A stretch of DNA of 64,000 nt, from NCBI GenBank assembly GCA_951802425.1, contig OX637795.1:1426001-1490000 (forward strand). Direction: 5' to 3'. Position numbers and translations under genes: made by a program. Source of the DNA: Clavaria fumosa. Lineage: Eukaryota; Basidiomycota; Agaricomycetes; Agaricales; Clavariaceae. The notes under the pieces are model-generated. The model did not search any database and was not told where the DNA came from. It worked only from the letters and a program-made list of their open reading frames with translations. Positions 50,413-59,403 of this stretch are shown in pieces. Position 1 is the first letter of the stretch. Each line of letters begins with the position of its first letter.

Positions 50413-51690
50413 ATGGCTGATGTAGCCCCCGACGCCGAACCCGCACCAGCAGTCCCCCTTGCACCTGCTACGTTTTCACTGAAGATCGTTCCATATACTG
50501 GAGAAAGGCACGAGTTCCAAACGTTCTTGAGGAGCTTGCGCCTAGAGTTCTGACTAAACGAGGCGAAATACCCTACCGACTTCCATAAGGTGGTATTTTG
50601 CTTGAGCCACATGACGGAGAAGTACGCAGCAGAATGGGCGAACCAAGCCGCGAACGTCTTACTAGAACCAGGAGGCGAGAACGTAATCTGGGCCACATTC
50701 GAAGCACGCATGAGGGAGACTTTTGCTCCCATCGAAGACCAGGCGTTAGCCGTTCAGGAGCTTAACAACTTCAAGCAAGTAGGCATGGACGCCGCGCAGT
50801 TCTTCCAAAGACTTGAAACTCTCATGAGCCGAGCTGGGTACGAAGAGGATACCCACTGGAACATGATTCATGCCCTGTTGATGAGGGCACTACACCCGAA
50901 GCTCATGGAGAAAATCCTCGCATGCGCAGATCAACCCGCCGACTATCAAGCGTTCCGAGTGTTGGCTATACGTCTTGACAGGCAACATCAATTACACACG
51001 GCGGTACAAAGGGAGATGCGGGCACAAGCAACGCCACGCCCCGCACAGCGCCAACCCCCACAGAACCACTACTGGCGCTCACCCCAGTGGCAACCACAGG
51101 CAGTATGGGAAAGACAAAACCAGTGGAACGCACCACCCGCACAGCCACAGCAGGCACAATGGCAATCGCGCCCCCAGCAGCAGCAACAACAACAACAACA
51201 GCAGGCGCTGCCCCCCGGACAATGGAACAGACAAGCCCCGCTGGGTACCAGGCAAGGTACCCCTATGGACACGAGCCGAGGGACTGGCCCCCGTCGCCCG
51301 CTCGTCTGTTACAATTGTGGACAAGTCGGGCACCCTGCACGGTTGTGCCCAGAACCACCCCAACGTCGCACCATGCCCAGACAGCAAGCGAGACTTGGCA
51401 GTGCATTTGAAATGCAGTCGCCCCCTGGGTACTATACACCGCCCCCGCTGTCTCCATACCCAGTGCCCGCCTATCCACAATCGCACCCAGCCTCCCTCAC
51501 GTCGTTTAACCCTTCTTATGCCGCCTCTATTGCTACCCGAAACGACTTTGAAGAAATGGAGAATACCATTGCGCAGTTGCGGGACCAACTGCACATCCAA
51601 CAGAGGCCCAGGGCACCGACACCTGGACCAGAAACAACTGTAGCAACGTCGAATGCCGGAGAAGAGGATTTTCAGCAGGGATCCGCCTGA
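50413..51690 (+). pseudogene. gag: Gypsy-2 Gag with one nonsense codon
   Basis: Starts at ATG 50413. The frame is open to TGA 51688-51690 except for a TGA at 50551-50553 (codon 47), probably from CGA or TGG. The capsid-like domain aligns with Gypsy-1 Gag (FQTFLRSLRLEF, KYAAEWANQ, AAQFFQRLETLMSRAGY). A Gln-rich linker leads to the zinc knuckle CYNCGQVGHPARLC near residue 300. A Pro/Tyr-rich tail and a short helix follow. GGATTTT at 51666-51672 lies 15 nt before the stop. Confidence 0.93.
51666..51672 (+). promoter_or_regulatory. Putative -1 frameshift heptamer GGATTTT
   Basis: In gag frame it reads ..G GAT TTT.., and pol lies in the -1 frame, open across the gag stop up to the first pol ATG at 51747. 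It is in the same relative place as in Gypsy-1. Confidence 0.55.
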
Positions 51691-51746
51691 GTGCTAAGGC
51701 AGGATCCTTATATATTGTACCCGCCCGCCGCCATGTAAAACGAATC

Positions 51747-54700
51747 ATGAATGACACCCCACTATTCCCATTGTCGAAAGAGGCTGAGAGGGCTAAGCAC
51801 ACCCTCAAGGACCTCACCTGTAAGAAACTCCCAGGATATAATGATGATGTGGACTGGGACACCGACCCCAGAACCACATATGGGAAAGGAGGAGAACGAC
51901 AACTAGACATGCCGGGATTCATAACCACACTGGACACCAAAGAAACCTACGACATCAAGTTACTAGTCGACTCTGGCTGCACGATGTCTGTCATGGACCT
52001 AGAATGGGCTGTGGCTAGGAAAATAAACCTTACAAGACTCGAGATGCCTATAGTATTCAAGAATATTGATGGGACCACGAATATCTCTGGGGCCTTCAAA
52101 CATTCGGTAACCCTAAGACTCAATATTGGAGGTCACGTCGAAGTGAAACAATTCTTGTTGGGACAAGTCACCGGTCACCCGGCGATTCTGGGGCACGATT
52201 GGCTATGGTACCACAACCCCAGTATCCGATGGTTCGAGAAATACATCCGCTTCGACAAGTGCAAAAAGAAAGACTGTCACGTTGTGGACTACGGCCATGG
52301 CTTTCGAAGCCTACATGACACGACAACCATGCTTGACTGGAAAACCTTATACCCCCAGGTGTTTGCTGGAAAAACTAGCCAGAAACTACCCAAATCCTTA
52401 CCAGGAATCGACTACGAAGTGAAGTTCAAAAATGACCCCGGTTTCCTATGCTCAAAGGTCTACCCGCTCACCAGCAGGGAAGATGAGGCCTTGAAAGCTT
52501 GGCTCAAAGAAAATTTAGAGAATGGCCGACTAATTTGGGGAGAATCGGACTACGTTAGCCCAATTTTCTTCAAAGATGAAGGGGACAAGCTACGACCCAT
52601 CATCGATTATAAGCATTTGAACTCATTTTGCGTCAAGGACATATACCCGCTGCCAAGGATTGACGAGACAGTAGCAAGCCTAAAGAAGGCTAAGGTGTTC
52701 ACAAGCATAGACGTGGAATGGGGCTACTGGAACGTCGCAATGGCCAAATGGGCACAACACCTGGCCACCATAATCACCAAATACGGCACGGTATGGCCTA
52801 CCGTCATGCAGTTCGGACTAATGAATGCCCCTTCGGTCTTCCAAAGAAGGATGAACTACATCTTCCGTACGTTGATAGCCACTGGAAAGGTGTTCGTATA
52901 CATCAATGACATTCTTGTGGCAACGGAAACGATCGAGGAACACCGACGCTTGCTACATGAAGTATTCAGGATATTACAAGAAAACGACCTCTGCGTCCGC
53001 GAATCAAAGTGCAAGATAGAACAGTCGGAGGTCACATTCCTGGGGCTACTGATTTCGGAAGGGAACATTCGACATTCACCCAAAAAATGTAAAGGCATAG
53101 CCGACTGGCTGGTGCCGAAGAACAAGCATGCTCTCCAAAAGGGTATCGGTCTACTAAACTACTTCCGGAGATTCATACAGGGATTCGCTACCATCGCCAA
53201 ACCGCTATACGAACTACTAAGCGACAACGCACCGTATATCTGGATGGACCGACAAGAACGAGCCTGGAGACGCCTAATCGATATACTGCAGAGCGATGTA
53301 GTACTGGCAATCCCACAAGATGTAGGCAAATGGAAAATGGAAGTAGACGCAAGTAATTACGCCACCGGAGGAGTACTGTCACAGCAGCAACCCGACGGCG
53401 CCTGGCGACCGGTAGATTTCATTTCGAAAACCTTCTCCCCGGTGGAGATGAACTACGCAACATATGACAAGGAGTTTTTAGCAATCATCAGGGGACTAGA
53501 GGAGTGGTGCCACTACTTGCTGGGAGCCAAGGATCCCTTTGAAATTCACACCGACCATGCAAACCTTCAGTATTTTCAAAAAAGCCAAAAACTCAACCCT
53601 AGACAAACGCGATGGCAGTCAAAGTTACAGTGCTTCAATTTTGAAGTGAAATACAAACCGGGAAAAACAAACATGAAAGCGGACGCTCTCTCCCGACGGC
53701 CGGACCACTGGGAGGGAACAGACAAGTACGAAAAACCCTTAGTACAGGTTTTCCCGGCCCAGCGCCTTGCTACACTCTTAATCCCCGAGCCAACAATTGA
53801 TCAATTGCTCCTGGAGGCACACACAAACACTATGCCGCCTAAAGCCATACCCTACGAAAAAGGAACGGATGGACTCTTTCGACACCAAGGAAAGATCTGG
53901 GTACTGCAAGATCTAGTGCACAAAATCCTAATGGAACTGCACGACTCTCCGCTTGGAGGACACCCTGGACCCGAGAAGACACTGGAAAGTGTCACCCGAC
54001 AGTTTACATGGCCAGGAATCAAAGAAGACGTAACAGAGTATGTTGCTGGTTGTGAGAAATGCCAACGGACGAAACCCGACCAGACAAAACGACGCGCGCC
54101 CCTACACCCACACGCAATACCGCCTTGCCCGTGGCACACCATTACCTGGGACCTGATCGGGCCGCTGTCGAAGTCTGCCACGAACAACGCCATTCTCGTA
54201 ATATGTGACAAACTTACGAAAATGACCTTGCTAGAAGCCACAGACACGAAACTCACAGCACTAGGAGCAGCAAAGATCTTACGTGACCGAGTGCTTCGAA
54301 GCCACGGTGTACCCTGCAAGGTGATAAGCGACCGAGGATCTCAGTTTGTCTCAAACTTCATGGAAGAGTTTTATAAAATCATTGGTATAAAGGGGAACCC
54401 AAGCACAGCCTACCATCCGCAAACCGACGGACAGACGGAAAGAATGAACCAGGAAATAGAAATATACCTGCGCTCATACGTCGACTTCATGCAAGACGAT
54501 TGGTCAGACTGGCTACCCACTGCGGAATTCGCCCTGAACAACCGACAGCACTCCGCGACCAAATACAGCCCCTTCTTCTTAAACTATGGTTTTCACCCCC
54601 GTATGGGTGATATTAGCTTGCCCAATGTGCCGCATACCCCGGAGGCCTCTGACTTCGCCACAAAACTACAGAAGGCCAGGGATAATGCCAAGAAGGCCAT

Positions 54701-55223
54701 GGAGAAAGCCGCGCAATACATGAAAACTGCCTACGATAAACATAAAAACACAAAAACACTAGACTACAAGAAAGGGAACTTGGTATGGCTGGATGCCACT
54801 AACCTAAACACGGAACGACCATCAGAGAAGCTCACGGACAGAAGAGTCGGCCCTTTCGTGGTAGTAGAGAAAGTAGGACCGGCCGCCTATCGACTCAATC
54901 TGCCAGCGACCTGGAAGATCCACCCGGTGTTCAACGAGGTGCTGCTCACGCCGTACAAGGAAGGAAAGTTCCCTAACCAAACTCCGGACGAACGCCCACC
55001 TCCCAAGTTAATCGACGACCACTTACAATATGACGTAGAGGAAGTATTGAAGAGCCGGAAACACAGGCGTAAGTTACAATACCTGGTAAAATGGACCGGT
55101 TACCCCCACGAGGACAACACGTGGGAGCCGAAGGCGAACCTGAAGAAAGCGGCCGAGGCCATCGCAGACTTCCACCGAAAACACCCTGAGGCAGCACGTT
55201 CTCTCACGGTGTCCTTTGCCTGA
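51747..55223 (+). CDS. pol: Gypsy-2 Pol, RT active site YIND
   Basis: An open frame of 1158 codons from ATG 51747; the same frame is open upstream across the gag stop, so a frameshift product is likelier than internal initiation. Protease VDSGCTMSVMDLEW (about residue 74); RT with PLPRIDETVASLKKAK and the active site VFVYINDILV, where the first Asp of YxDD is Asn. RNase H has MEVDASNYATGG and FEIHTDHANLQYF. Integrase has HDSPLGGHPG to CEKCQ, then TWDLIGPL, ISDRGSQF and TERMNQE. A chromodomain (VEEVLKSRKH, LVKWTGYPHEDNTWEP) lies at about 1095-1150. The Asn change should abolish polymerisation, so mobility would need RT in trans. Confidence 0.94.
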   Translation: MNDTPLFPLSKEAERAKHTLKDLTCKKLPGYNDDVDWDTDPRTTYGKGGERQLDMPGFITTLDTKETYDIKLLVDSGCTMSVMDLEWAVARKINLTRLEMPIVFKNIDGTTNISGAFKHSVTLRLNIGGHVEVKQFLLGQVTGHPAILGHDWLWYHNPSIRWFEKYIRFDKCKKKDCHVVDYGHGFRSLHDTTTMLDWKTLYPQVFAGKTSQKLPKSLPGIDYEVKFKNDPGFLCSKVYPLTSREDEALKAWLKENLENGRLIWGESDYVSPIFFKDEGDKLRPIIDYKHLNSFCVKDIYPLPRIDETVASLKKAKVFTSIDVEWGYWNVAMAKWAQHLATIITKYGTVWPTVMQFGLMNAPSVFQRRMNYIFRTLIATGKVFVYINDILVATETIEEHRRLLHEVFRILQENDLCVRESKCKIEQSEVTFLGLLISEGNIRHSPKKCKGIADWLVPKNKHALQKGIGLLNYFRRFIQGFATIAKPLYELLSDNAPYIWMDRQERAWRRLIDILQSDVVLAIPQDVGKWKMEVDASNYATGGVLSQQQPDGAWRPVDFISKTFSPVEMNYATYDKEFLAIIRGLEEWCHYLLGAKDPFEIHTDHANLQYFQKSQKLNPRQTRWQSKLQCFNFEVKYKPGKTNMKADALSRRPDHWEGTDKYEKPLVQVFPAQRLATLLIPEPTIDQLLLEAHTNTMPPKAIPYEKGTDGLFRHQGKIWVLQDLVHKILMELHDSPLGGHPGPEKTLESVTRQFTWPGIKEDVTEYVAGCEKCQRTKPDQTKRRAPLHPHAIPPCPWHTITWDLIGPLSKSATNNAILVICDKLTKMTLLEATDTKLTALGAAKILRDRVLRSHGVPCKVISDRGSQFVSNFMEEFYKIIGIKGNPSTAYHPQTDGQTERMNQEIEIYLRSYVDFMQDDWSDWLPTAEFALNNRQHSATKYSPFFLNYGFHPRMGDISLPNVPHTPEASDFATKLQKARDNAKKAMEKAAQYMKTAYDKHKNTKTLDYKKGNLVWLDATNLNTERPSEKLTDRRVGPFVVVEKVGPAAYRLNLPATWKIHPVFNEVLLTPYKEGKFPNQTPDERPPPKLIDDHLQYDVEEVLKSRKHRRKLQYLVKWTGYPHEDNTWEPKANLKKAAEAIADFHRKHPEAARSLTVSFA

Positions 55224-55328
55224 GTAGTCACACACTCAGGGTCGAGCACTTAAAAAGAAGAAAAACCTCGAGCGACCTCGCCCACCGAATACCTTCCTCC
55301 TCTCCCCTTACAACCAACACCCGCTGCC

Positions 55329-56081
55329 ATGCCGCCCGACCGAACTCCTCAAACCCCACGCCGCGGAACTTACGCTCGCCGTGCTGCGGGATGGCCGAAC
55401 CACCTACTGCGCCCACCCCCCGCTGAGACCACCCGCCAACGACCCGCACTCGACCTGCGACCCGGACCGGACCCGCGAGGTACGCCACCAGCACTCCAAC
55501 GCCCCCCGTCGTCCCCTGGAACAACTGCCCGTATGCGCCATATCTTAGACGCGGTGCGGATCCCCCACGCACGCCGAGTATTGGGATTGGACCCCCCACC
55601 GCTAATGACGGACGACCCCCCTTCGCGGATACCACAATTCCGACAAAACCGAGAGCTCCTGGAGCCCGAAGACGACGTCTGGCTCCGCAGAATGGCCGAA
55701 CGGCTCAGTGTGAGCTTTAGCTGCACGATGTGGACCGAATTACAAGGACTGCAGTTCGAGCAACAACGACGCGTCCTCCGCGCCTCCCCCATCCTCGTCG
55801 AGATATGGGTGAATTCTCGGAGTTCAAGATTGCGATTCGAGGTTCCGTTGCCACCCGAGCCCATCCTACAAGAAGAATGGGCCGTACACCACAGTCGCAC
55901 AGGCCCCCCCTGGGTCATACCCGTTTCCACCGACGTCATGACCCCGTGGATTGTTCCCGCCGACGCCTACGAACACCCCCTCGTGCCCGACACACGTGAC
56001 ACGAGTGTCGACCCACCCACCGAACTCAAGCCGCCGACCGAACTACCACCGCGCGAACACCAAGAGAGCCCGGAGGCCTAG
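55329..56081 (+). CDS. Gypsy-2 third ORF between pol and 3' LTR, unknown
   Basis: A 250-residue frame from ATG 55329, in good context, after a 105-nt gap from pol. The N-terminal 110 residues are Pro/Arg-rich and basic; the middle (residues about 115-205) has a structured look with WLRRMAERLSVSFSC, LQGLQFEQQRRVL and ILVEIWVNSR; the end is Pro/Glu-rich. There is no signal peptide or transmembrane segment, so it is not a typical envelope gene. Gypsy-1 has no counterpart. It could be a captured host gene or a lineage-specific accessory protein. Confidence 0.6.
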   Translation: MPPDRTPQTPRRGTYARRAAGWPNHLLRPPPAETTRQRPALDLRPGPDPRGTPPALQRPPSSPGTTARMRHILDAVRIPHARRVLGLDPPPLMTDDPPSRIPQFRQNRELLEPEDDVWLRRMAERLSVSFSCTMWTELQGLQFEQQRRVLRASPILVEIWVNSRSSRLRFEVPLPPEPILQEEWAVHHSRTGPPWVIPVSTDVMTPWIVPADAYEHPLVPDTRDTSVDPPTELKPPTELPPREHQESPEA

Positions 56082-56107
56082 CGGGTCCGTCGAGACGCCG
56101 GACCACT

Positions 56108-56119
56108 GGAGGGGAGCTA
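56108..56119 (+). promoter_or_regulatory. Polypurine tract of Gypsy-2
   Basis: GGAGGGGAGCTA lies directly before the 3' LTR. It would prime plus-strand synthesis. Confidence 0.75.
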
Positions 56120-56463
56120 TGTTACACTTTCAACACGTCACCCTCCTCTTTTCCCTTTCACCATATCACTCCCCTCCTTTTTCTACCCGTCACACCTCCC
56201 CTCCTCATGTATCACGTACCTCATGCCGCGCCCCTCCTATGTTATCACGTATGAGTCATGCTTGGCCTCACCCCTTGTGCATGGACTACATGCTTCTCCC
56301 ATGCTGCGCTATGACTCATTCCCCTGTAGTATATAAGTAGTTGTATTCACCTGTAACAATCCCTTAGGTTGTTACCTTCTATCACATTCGTCTTTTGCTC
56401 CCATTCGGCCGATTCTACTTGAGTCCCTCGAATACCCGGGAGTCAACGCGACACTTGTTGACA
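56120..56463 (+). repeat. 3' LTR of Gypsy-2
   Basis: A 344-bp copy of the 5' LTR with five differences, all transitions at CpG sites. Confidence 0.96.
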
Positions 56464-56504
56464 CCACCCCGTCGCATGCACATCTCGAGGAAACCCAGGC
56501 GGGC

Positions 56505-57497
56505 GTTCGTATGAGGTGGTAGGCAGAAGAGGATGATGTTATTTTCTATTGCAGTGTCAATCATTTCAAGTGTCACATGTGAGCCATGGCCATCATATAT
56601 GAGAACAATAGGCTTCAAGATGTTGGCATGAGCTTTCGCAACAGGTATGAAACACTGTAGGAACCAATTGGCACAGACATTATCATCTGTCCAGCCATTT
56701 TCTGTTGTCGCAATCCTGAGGATTCATTAATAATAATGATTTGACAGCTTAGAAAAACATTACAAGATGTTGTCCTCATCAACAAACCACTCATCGCACA
56801 TCTTGACACCTGAAAAGACAAAGCACAGCTTTACAGGTGATGTTCCATCAGCACAGACTGTTTCGAGAACAGTGACAAGCTCTAGGTCATCGCTGGTAAT
56901 CTTGTATTTGCTCCTGTCTGCAGCCCCGAAGAAAAACTGCTCGCCAGAGCTCTTTCGGCCACCACCAAGCTGAATTCCTATCTTGTCAAAGTTGTGCAAG
57001 TTCTGGAGAGGGATATCTTCATCATCAAATAACTTCTGCAGCTGCTCGAAGTGCCTGTTGACAGTAGTGAAGTTGAAAGCCCATACACACTTCGCATCTA
57101 AGCAAGCAGGTCATCCGAGCATACAGTCAGGGTGCCACTGGAGAAAGCAATAGACCCAGTGCCCAGATGGTTTCCCCCCACAAAATGCCTCTACTTTTAA
57201 TCCTATTGTGCGCTTAGACAATGGAAGTCCTGTAAATCCAAGCCACTTCACCCAGTTGACCAAGACCTTCTCCTGTGGTGGCATCAGGAGCTGTTGCCTT
57301 GCATGACTATCAACCCGGCTAGCTGACTTTCCCATGAGATGCCGCCAGATAGTGATATGATTCAAGTTTAATTGTTTTGCTGCATCATGAGGGCTCTTGT
57401 AAGTGCCACTTTGGATCCCATTGACAGCATCCTTGAGTTTTGCTTTGAAGTCTTGAGCTGCAAGTCCTTTCTTGTGATAGACAGTGGCTTTGGGCAT
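56505..57497 (-). pseudogene. Second pogo-like transposase, 3'-truncated and frame-shifted
   Basis: Starts at ATG 57497 (MPKATVYHKKGLAAQ). A psq-type HTH (SPHDAAKQLNLNHITIWRHL) is followed by a CENP-B-type HTH (PLSKRTIGLKVEAFC), then, in other frames, NFDKIGIQLGGGRKSS with the first catalytic Asp, CDEWFVDEDNIL and LIYDGHGSHVTLEMI with the second. It ends in FCLPPHT near 56510, before the third acidic residue is certain. Frame changes near 57110 and 56615-56760 may be introns or indels. This lineage differs from the transposase at 877-3179. The far end abuts the Zn2Cys6-type remnant. Confidence 0.78.
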
Positions 57498-57701
57498 CTT
57501 CTGAGAGGCTCCAAGAAGTTAAACAGACAAGAATGAGTGACTAGCAAGAGAACGAGTGGCAAGATTCATCAGGCGCATCTCATCAGCATGTCTTCGACGC
57601 ATCTTCCCTGCTTTGACACATCTTCCCTCCTTTGACGCATCGGCACATGTCGGACATTGAAACGTGACCTCCAAGTCACGCTGAAAGAACCATGCATTCA
57701 A

Positions 57702-58045
57702 ACCAACCCCATGGATTAACTGGCAACTTAGTTTACACCCTGATGATTCCCTGAGAGTGACAAGATGACGTTGTCACACTCATGAATTTTTTGAATTTTT
57801 TAAATCAAGAACAGTAGTGGCAATGCCTCAAGAACCATATTTGCACATGAAAAAGAATTTTCATGGGCTTATCGTCAAGTATTTCAATCTAGAAAAATTA
57901 TGTTGAGCAAGCGATAGGATGAGTTATTAATAATATGTATAAATTTTTGGGGCTAAGTAGAAAAAGAACTGTTGTGCTAAATTTTCATAACCCAACACTG
58001 TTTCACATCTGGGTCAACGACAGTATATCTCAACTGTCACATATC
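57702..58045. other. AT-rich intergenic DNA
   Basis: No gene recognised between the transposase remnant and the dioxygenase fragment. Confidence 0.5.
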
Positions 58046-58322
58046 TCACTTCGCTGGAGTCTCCCATGGCGCAAACACATTCCGACTCGGCGGCCCGCCG
58101 CCGCCCCGCCCGCCCGCCGCCGCCCGACTACCCAGCCCATCCAGCACACTCCCAAGCTCAGGATCATGTCTCTTCTACACCTGCTTCATATCTCCGTCCT
58201 GCACCCACTTCATCCCCTCCTTCGAGTATCTCTCCACATTCCAATCCGTCGCCACGAACCGGTCGCTCTTCAGCCTGCGGCTCGCCATCAGGATGAACAC
58301 CCTGAACGCCGTGTCGCTGAAC
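58046..58322 (-). pseudogene. C-terminal fragment of a Ppo-type heme dioxygenase
   Basis: On the minus strand the sequence encodes FSDTAFRVFILMASRRLKSD, then RFVATDWNVERYSKEGMKWV and, at the end, NVFAPWETPAK. The FxDTAFRxFILMASRRLKSDRF block is characteristic of the C-terminal part of fungal fatty-acid heme dioxygenases (linoleate diol synthase/Ppo, animal-peroxidase fold). A TAG at 58175-58177 interrupts the frame after DMKQV. The catalytic part of the enzyme is not found upstream, so this is a detached last-exon remnant. Intact enzymes make oxylipins. Confidence 0.72.
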
Positions 58323-58349
58323 CAGCCATGCAGTAGCCATCCTGACCAT

Positions 58350-59136
58350 TCTTCTGAAGGCTATGTATGCGTATCTTGGCTGTACTACGGGCTTCGCACA
58401 CTCACGCTGCGACAGGTTATAATAGTGCGGTCAAGGAGGCCCCCGCCCTCTAGTGGCGGGCTCTAGCTCCACTCATTCAGTAATGCTGTCAGCGTCGTCG
58501 CGTCCAGTGTCGTGCCGATCTCTGCGCTGTAGAATGGATGGTGCATCACGAGGTGCATCACGCCCCTGAGTTGCTTCGCTACGCATGCCACGTCTTCGCT
58601 TTCTCCGAGTCCGTATTTGGCGCGCAGCCTCATCGTCTAATGCTATCAATACCGTGTGAACATGAGCAGAGGTGTCACTTTCTTACGACAGCACAGAGAC
58701 AATCAAGACAGCAATGAAGATCCTGGCAAAGATCATCACAATCAAGGGGAACCACTACAGGACGCCAACCAAAGGCCCCAAGGAACTGGGGCCACGGCAT
58801 ATCGTATGCGGCTCGATGGCAAACACTTTGCCAAAGAAGCACGTTAATCGTAAATAATAAGAGTCGGGCACCATCAACGTTGCATCAACCCTTGTCGCCG
58901 CGGCGTCGTGTCAACACGCGTTTTAAACAATGCAGGCCGCGGTGAGCGCAGTGCAAAGCCGCCGCTCGCTCCGCATTGGTCATCATGCATCATCGCCTGC
59001 AACTGAGCTGAGAGGTTGCCAGTTATGGCATCATGTGATGATTACTGATGCGCAACATGGTCCTGAATTGCATTGTTATACTCAGTCCGCTGCAGCTATT
59101 GTAAGGTGCATGATCCAAGATAAACCATCTTCAAGC
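58350..59136. other. Unassigned sequence between the dioxygenase fragment and copia
   Basis: Short open frames occur on both strands (for example a 57-codon minus frame near 58468-58640 and a 61-codon plus frame at 58672-58857). None has a recognised domain. They may be decayed exons. Confidence 0.3.
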
Positions 59137-59389
59137 TGTTGAGATTGTCGGTATTACCGGTTACAATACCGCTTGCCCAATCGGACATTCAATTAGTCTT
59201 TTTAGCCGTGTGTTTTTCTCTTTGCACAGCTCAGTCCGTACTTCGACTGAGCTGTGAGTAACGAATGTTCTCTCTTCCGTTTAGACATCTATTCTAACAG
59301 GATAATATAGAATAGACTGTCTTTAGGTAACTACAAGCCCAGTCCGTACTTCGACTGAGCTAATAGACTGTCTTTAGTTGTATTCTATA
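59137..59389 (+). repeat. 5' LTR of copia
   Basis: A 253-bp LTR containing a 12-bp-stem hairpin (59225-59256), a partial second copy of the hairpin core at 59342-59360, and AATAGACTGTCTTTAG twice. Confidence 0.95.
59225..59256. terminator. Hairpin in the copia LTR
   Basis: Arms CACAGCTCAGTC and GACTGAGCTGTG pair perfectly around an 8-nt loop. The same hairpin is in the 3' LTR at 63647-63678. A role in RNA 3'-end formation or strand transfer is possible; the label as terminator is tentative. Confidence 0.4.
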
Positions 59390-59403
59390 GATTATGAGAC
59401 CTG
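59390..59403 (+). promoter_or_regulatory. Primer-binding site resembling a Met-tRNA anticodon arm
   Basis: GATTATGAGACCTG directly after the LTR contains TTATGAG, the complement of the CTCATAA anticodon loop of Met tRNAs, with flanking bases that fit the anticodon stem. Copia-type elements are known to prime with a tRNA half cut in this loop. The gag-pol ATG (59394-59396) lies inside the site. Confidence 0.65.

Larger units (their letters stand above)
49409..56463 (+). mobile_element. Gypsy-2: chromodomain Ty3/gypsy element with extra ORFs
   Basis: A 7055-bp element with 344-bp LTRs (49409-49752, 56120-56463) that begin TGTTACAC and end TTGTTGACA. A perfect duplication CCACC lies at 49404-49408 and 56464-56468. 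The LTRs differ at five positions. The order is self-primer site, 650-nt leader with an ATG-less open frame, gag (one stop), pol in -1 frame, a third ORF and a polypurine tract. The RT active site is altered, so this copy is probably immobile on its own. Confidence 0.97.

Noticed and set aside
55329..56081. Envelope gene in Gypsy-2
   Set aside because: No signal peptide, transmembrane helix or cleavage site; only the position resembles env.
56760..57000. Third acidic residue of the second pogo-like transposase further downstream
   Set aside because: The minus-strand homology fades at LPPHT near 56510; the following FLEM residues might be cognate, but the sequence there also fits the start of the Zn2Cys6-type gene.
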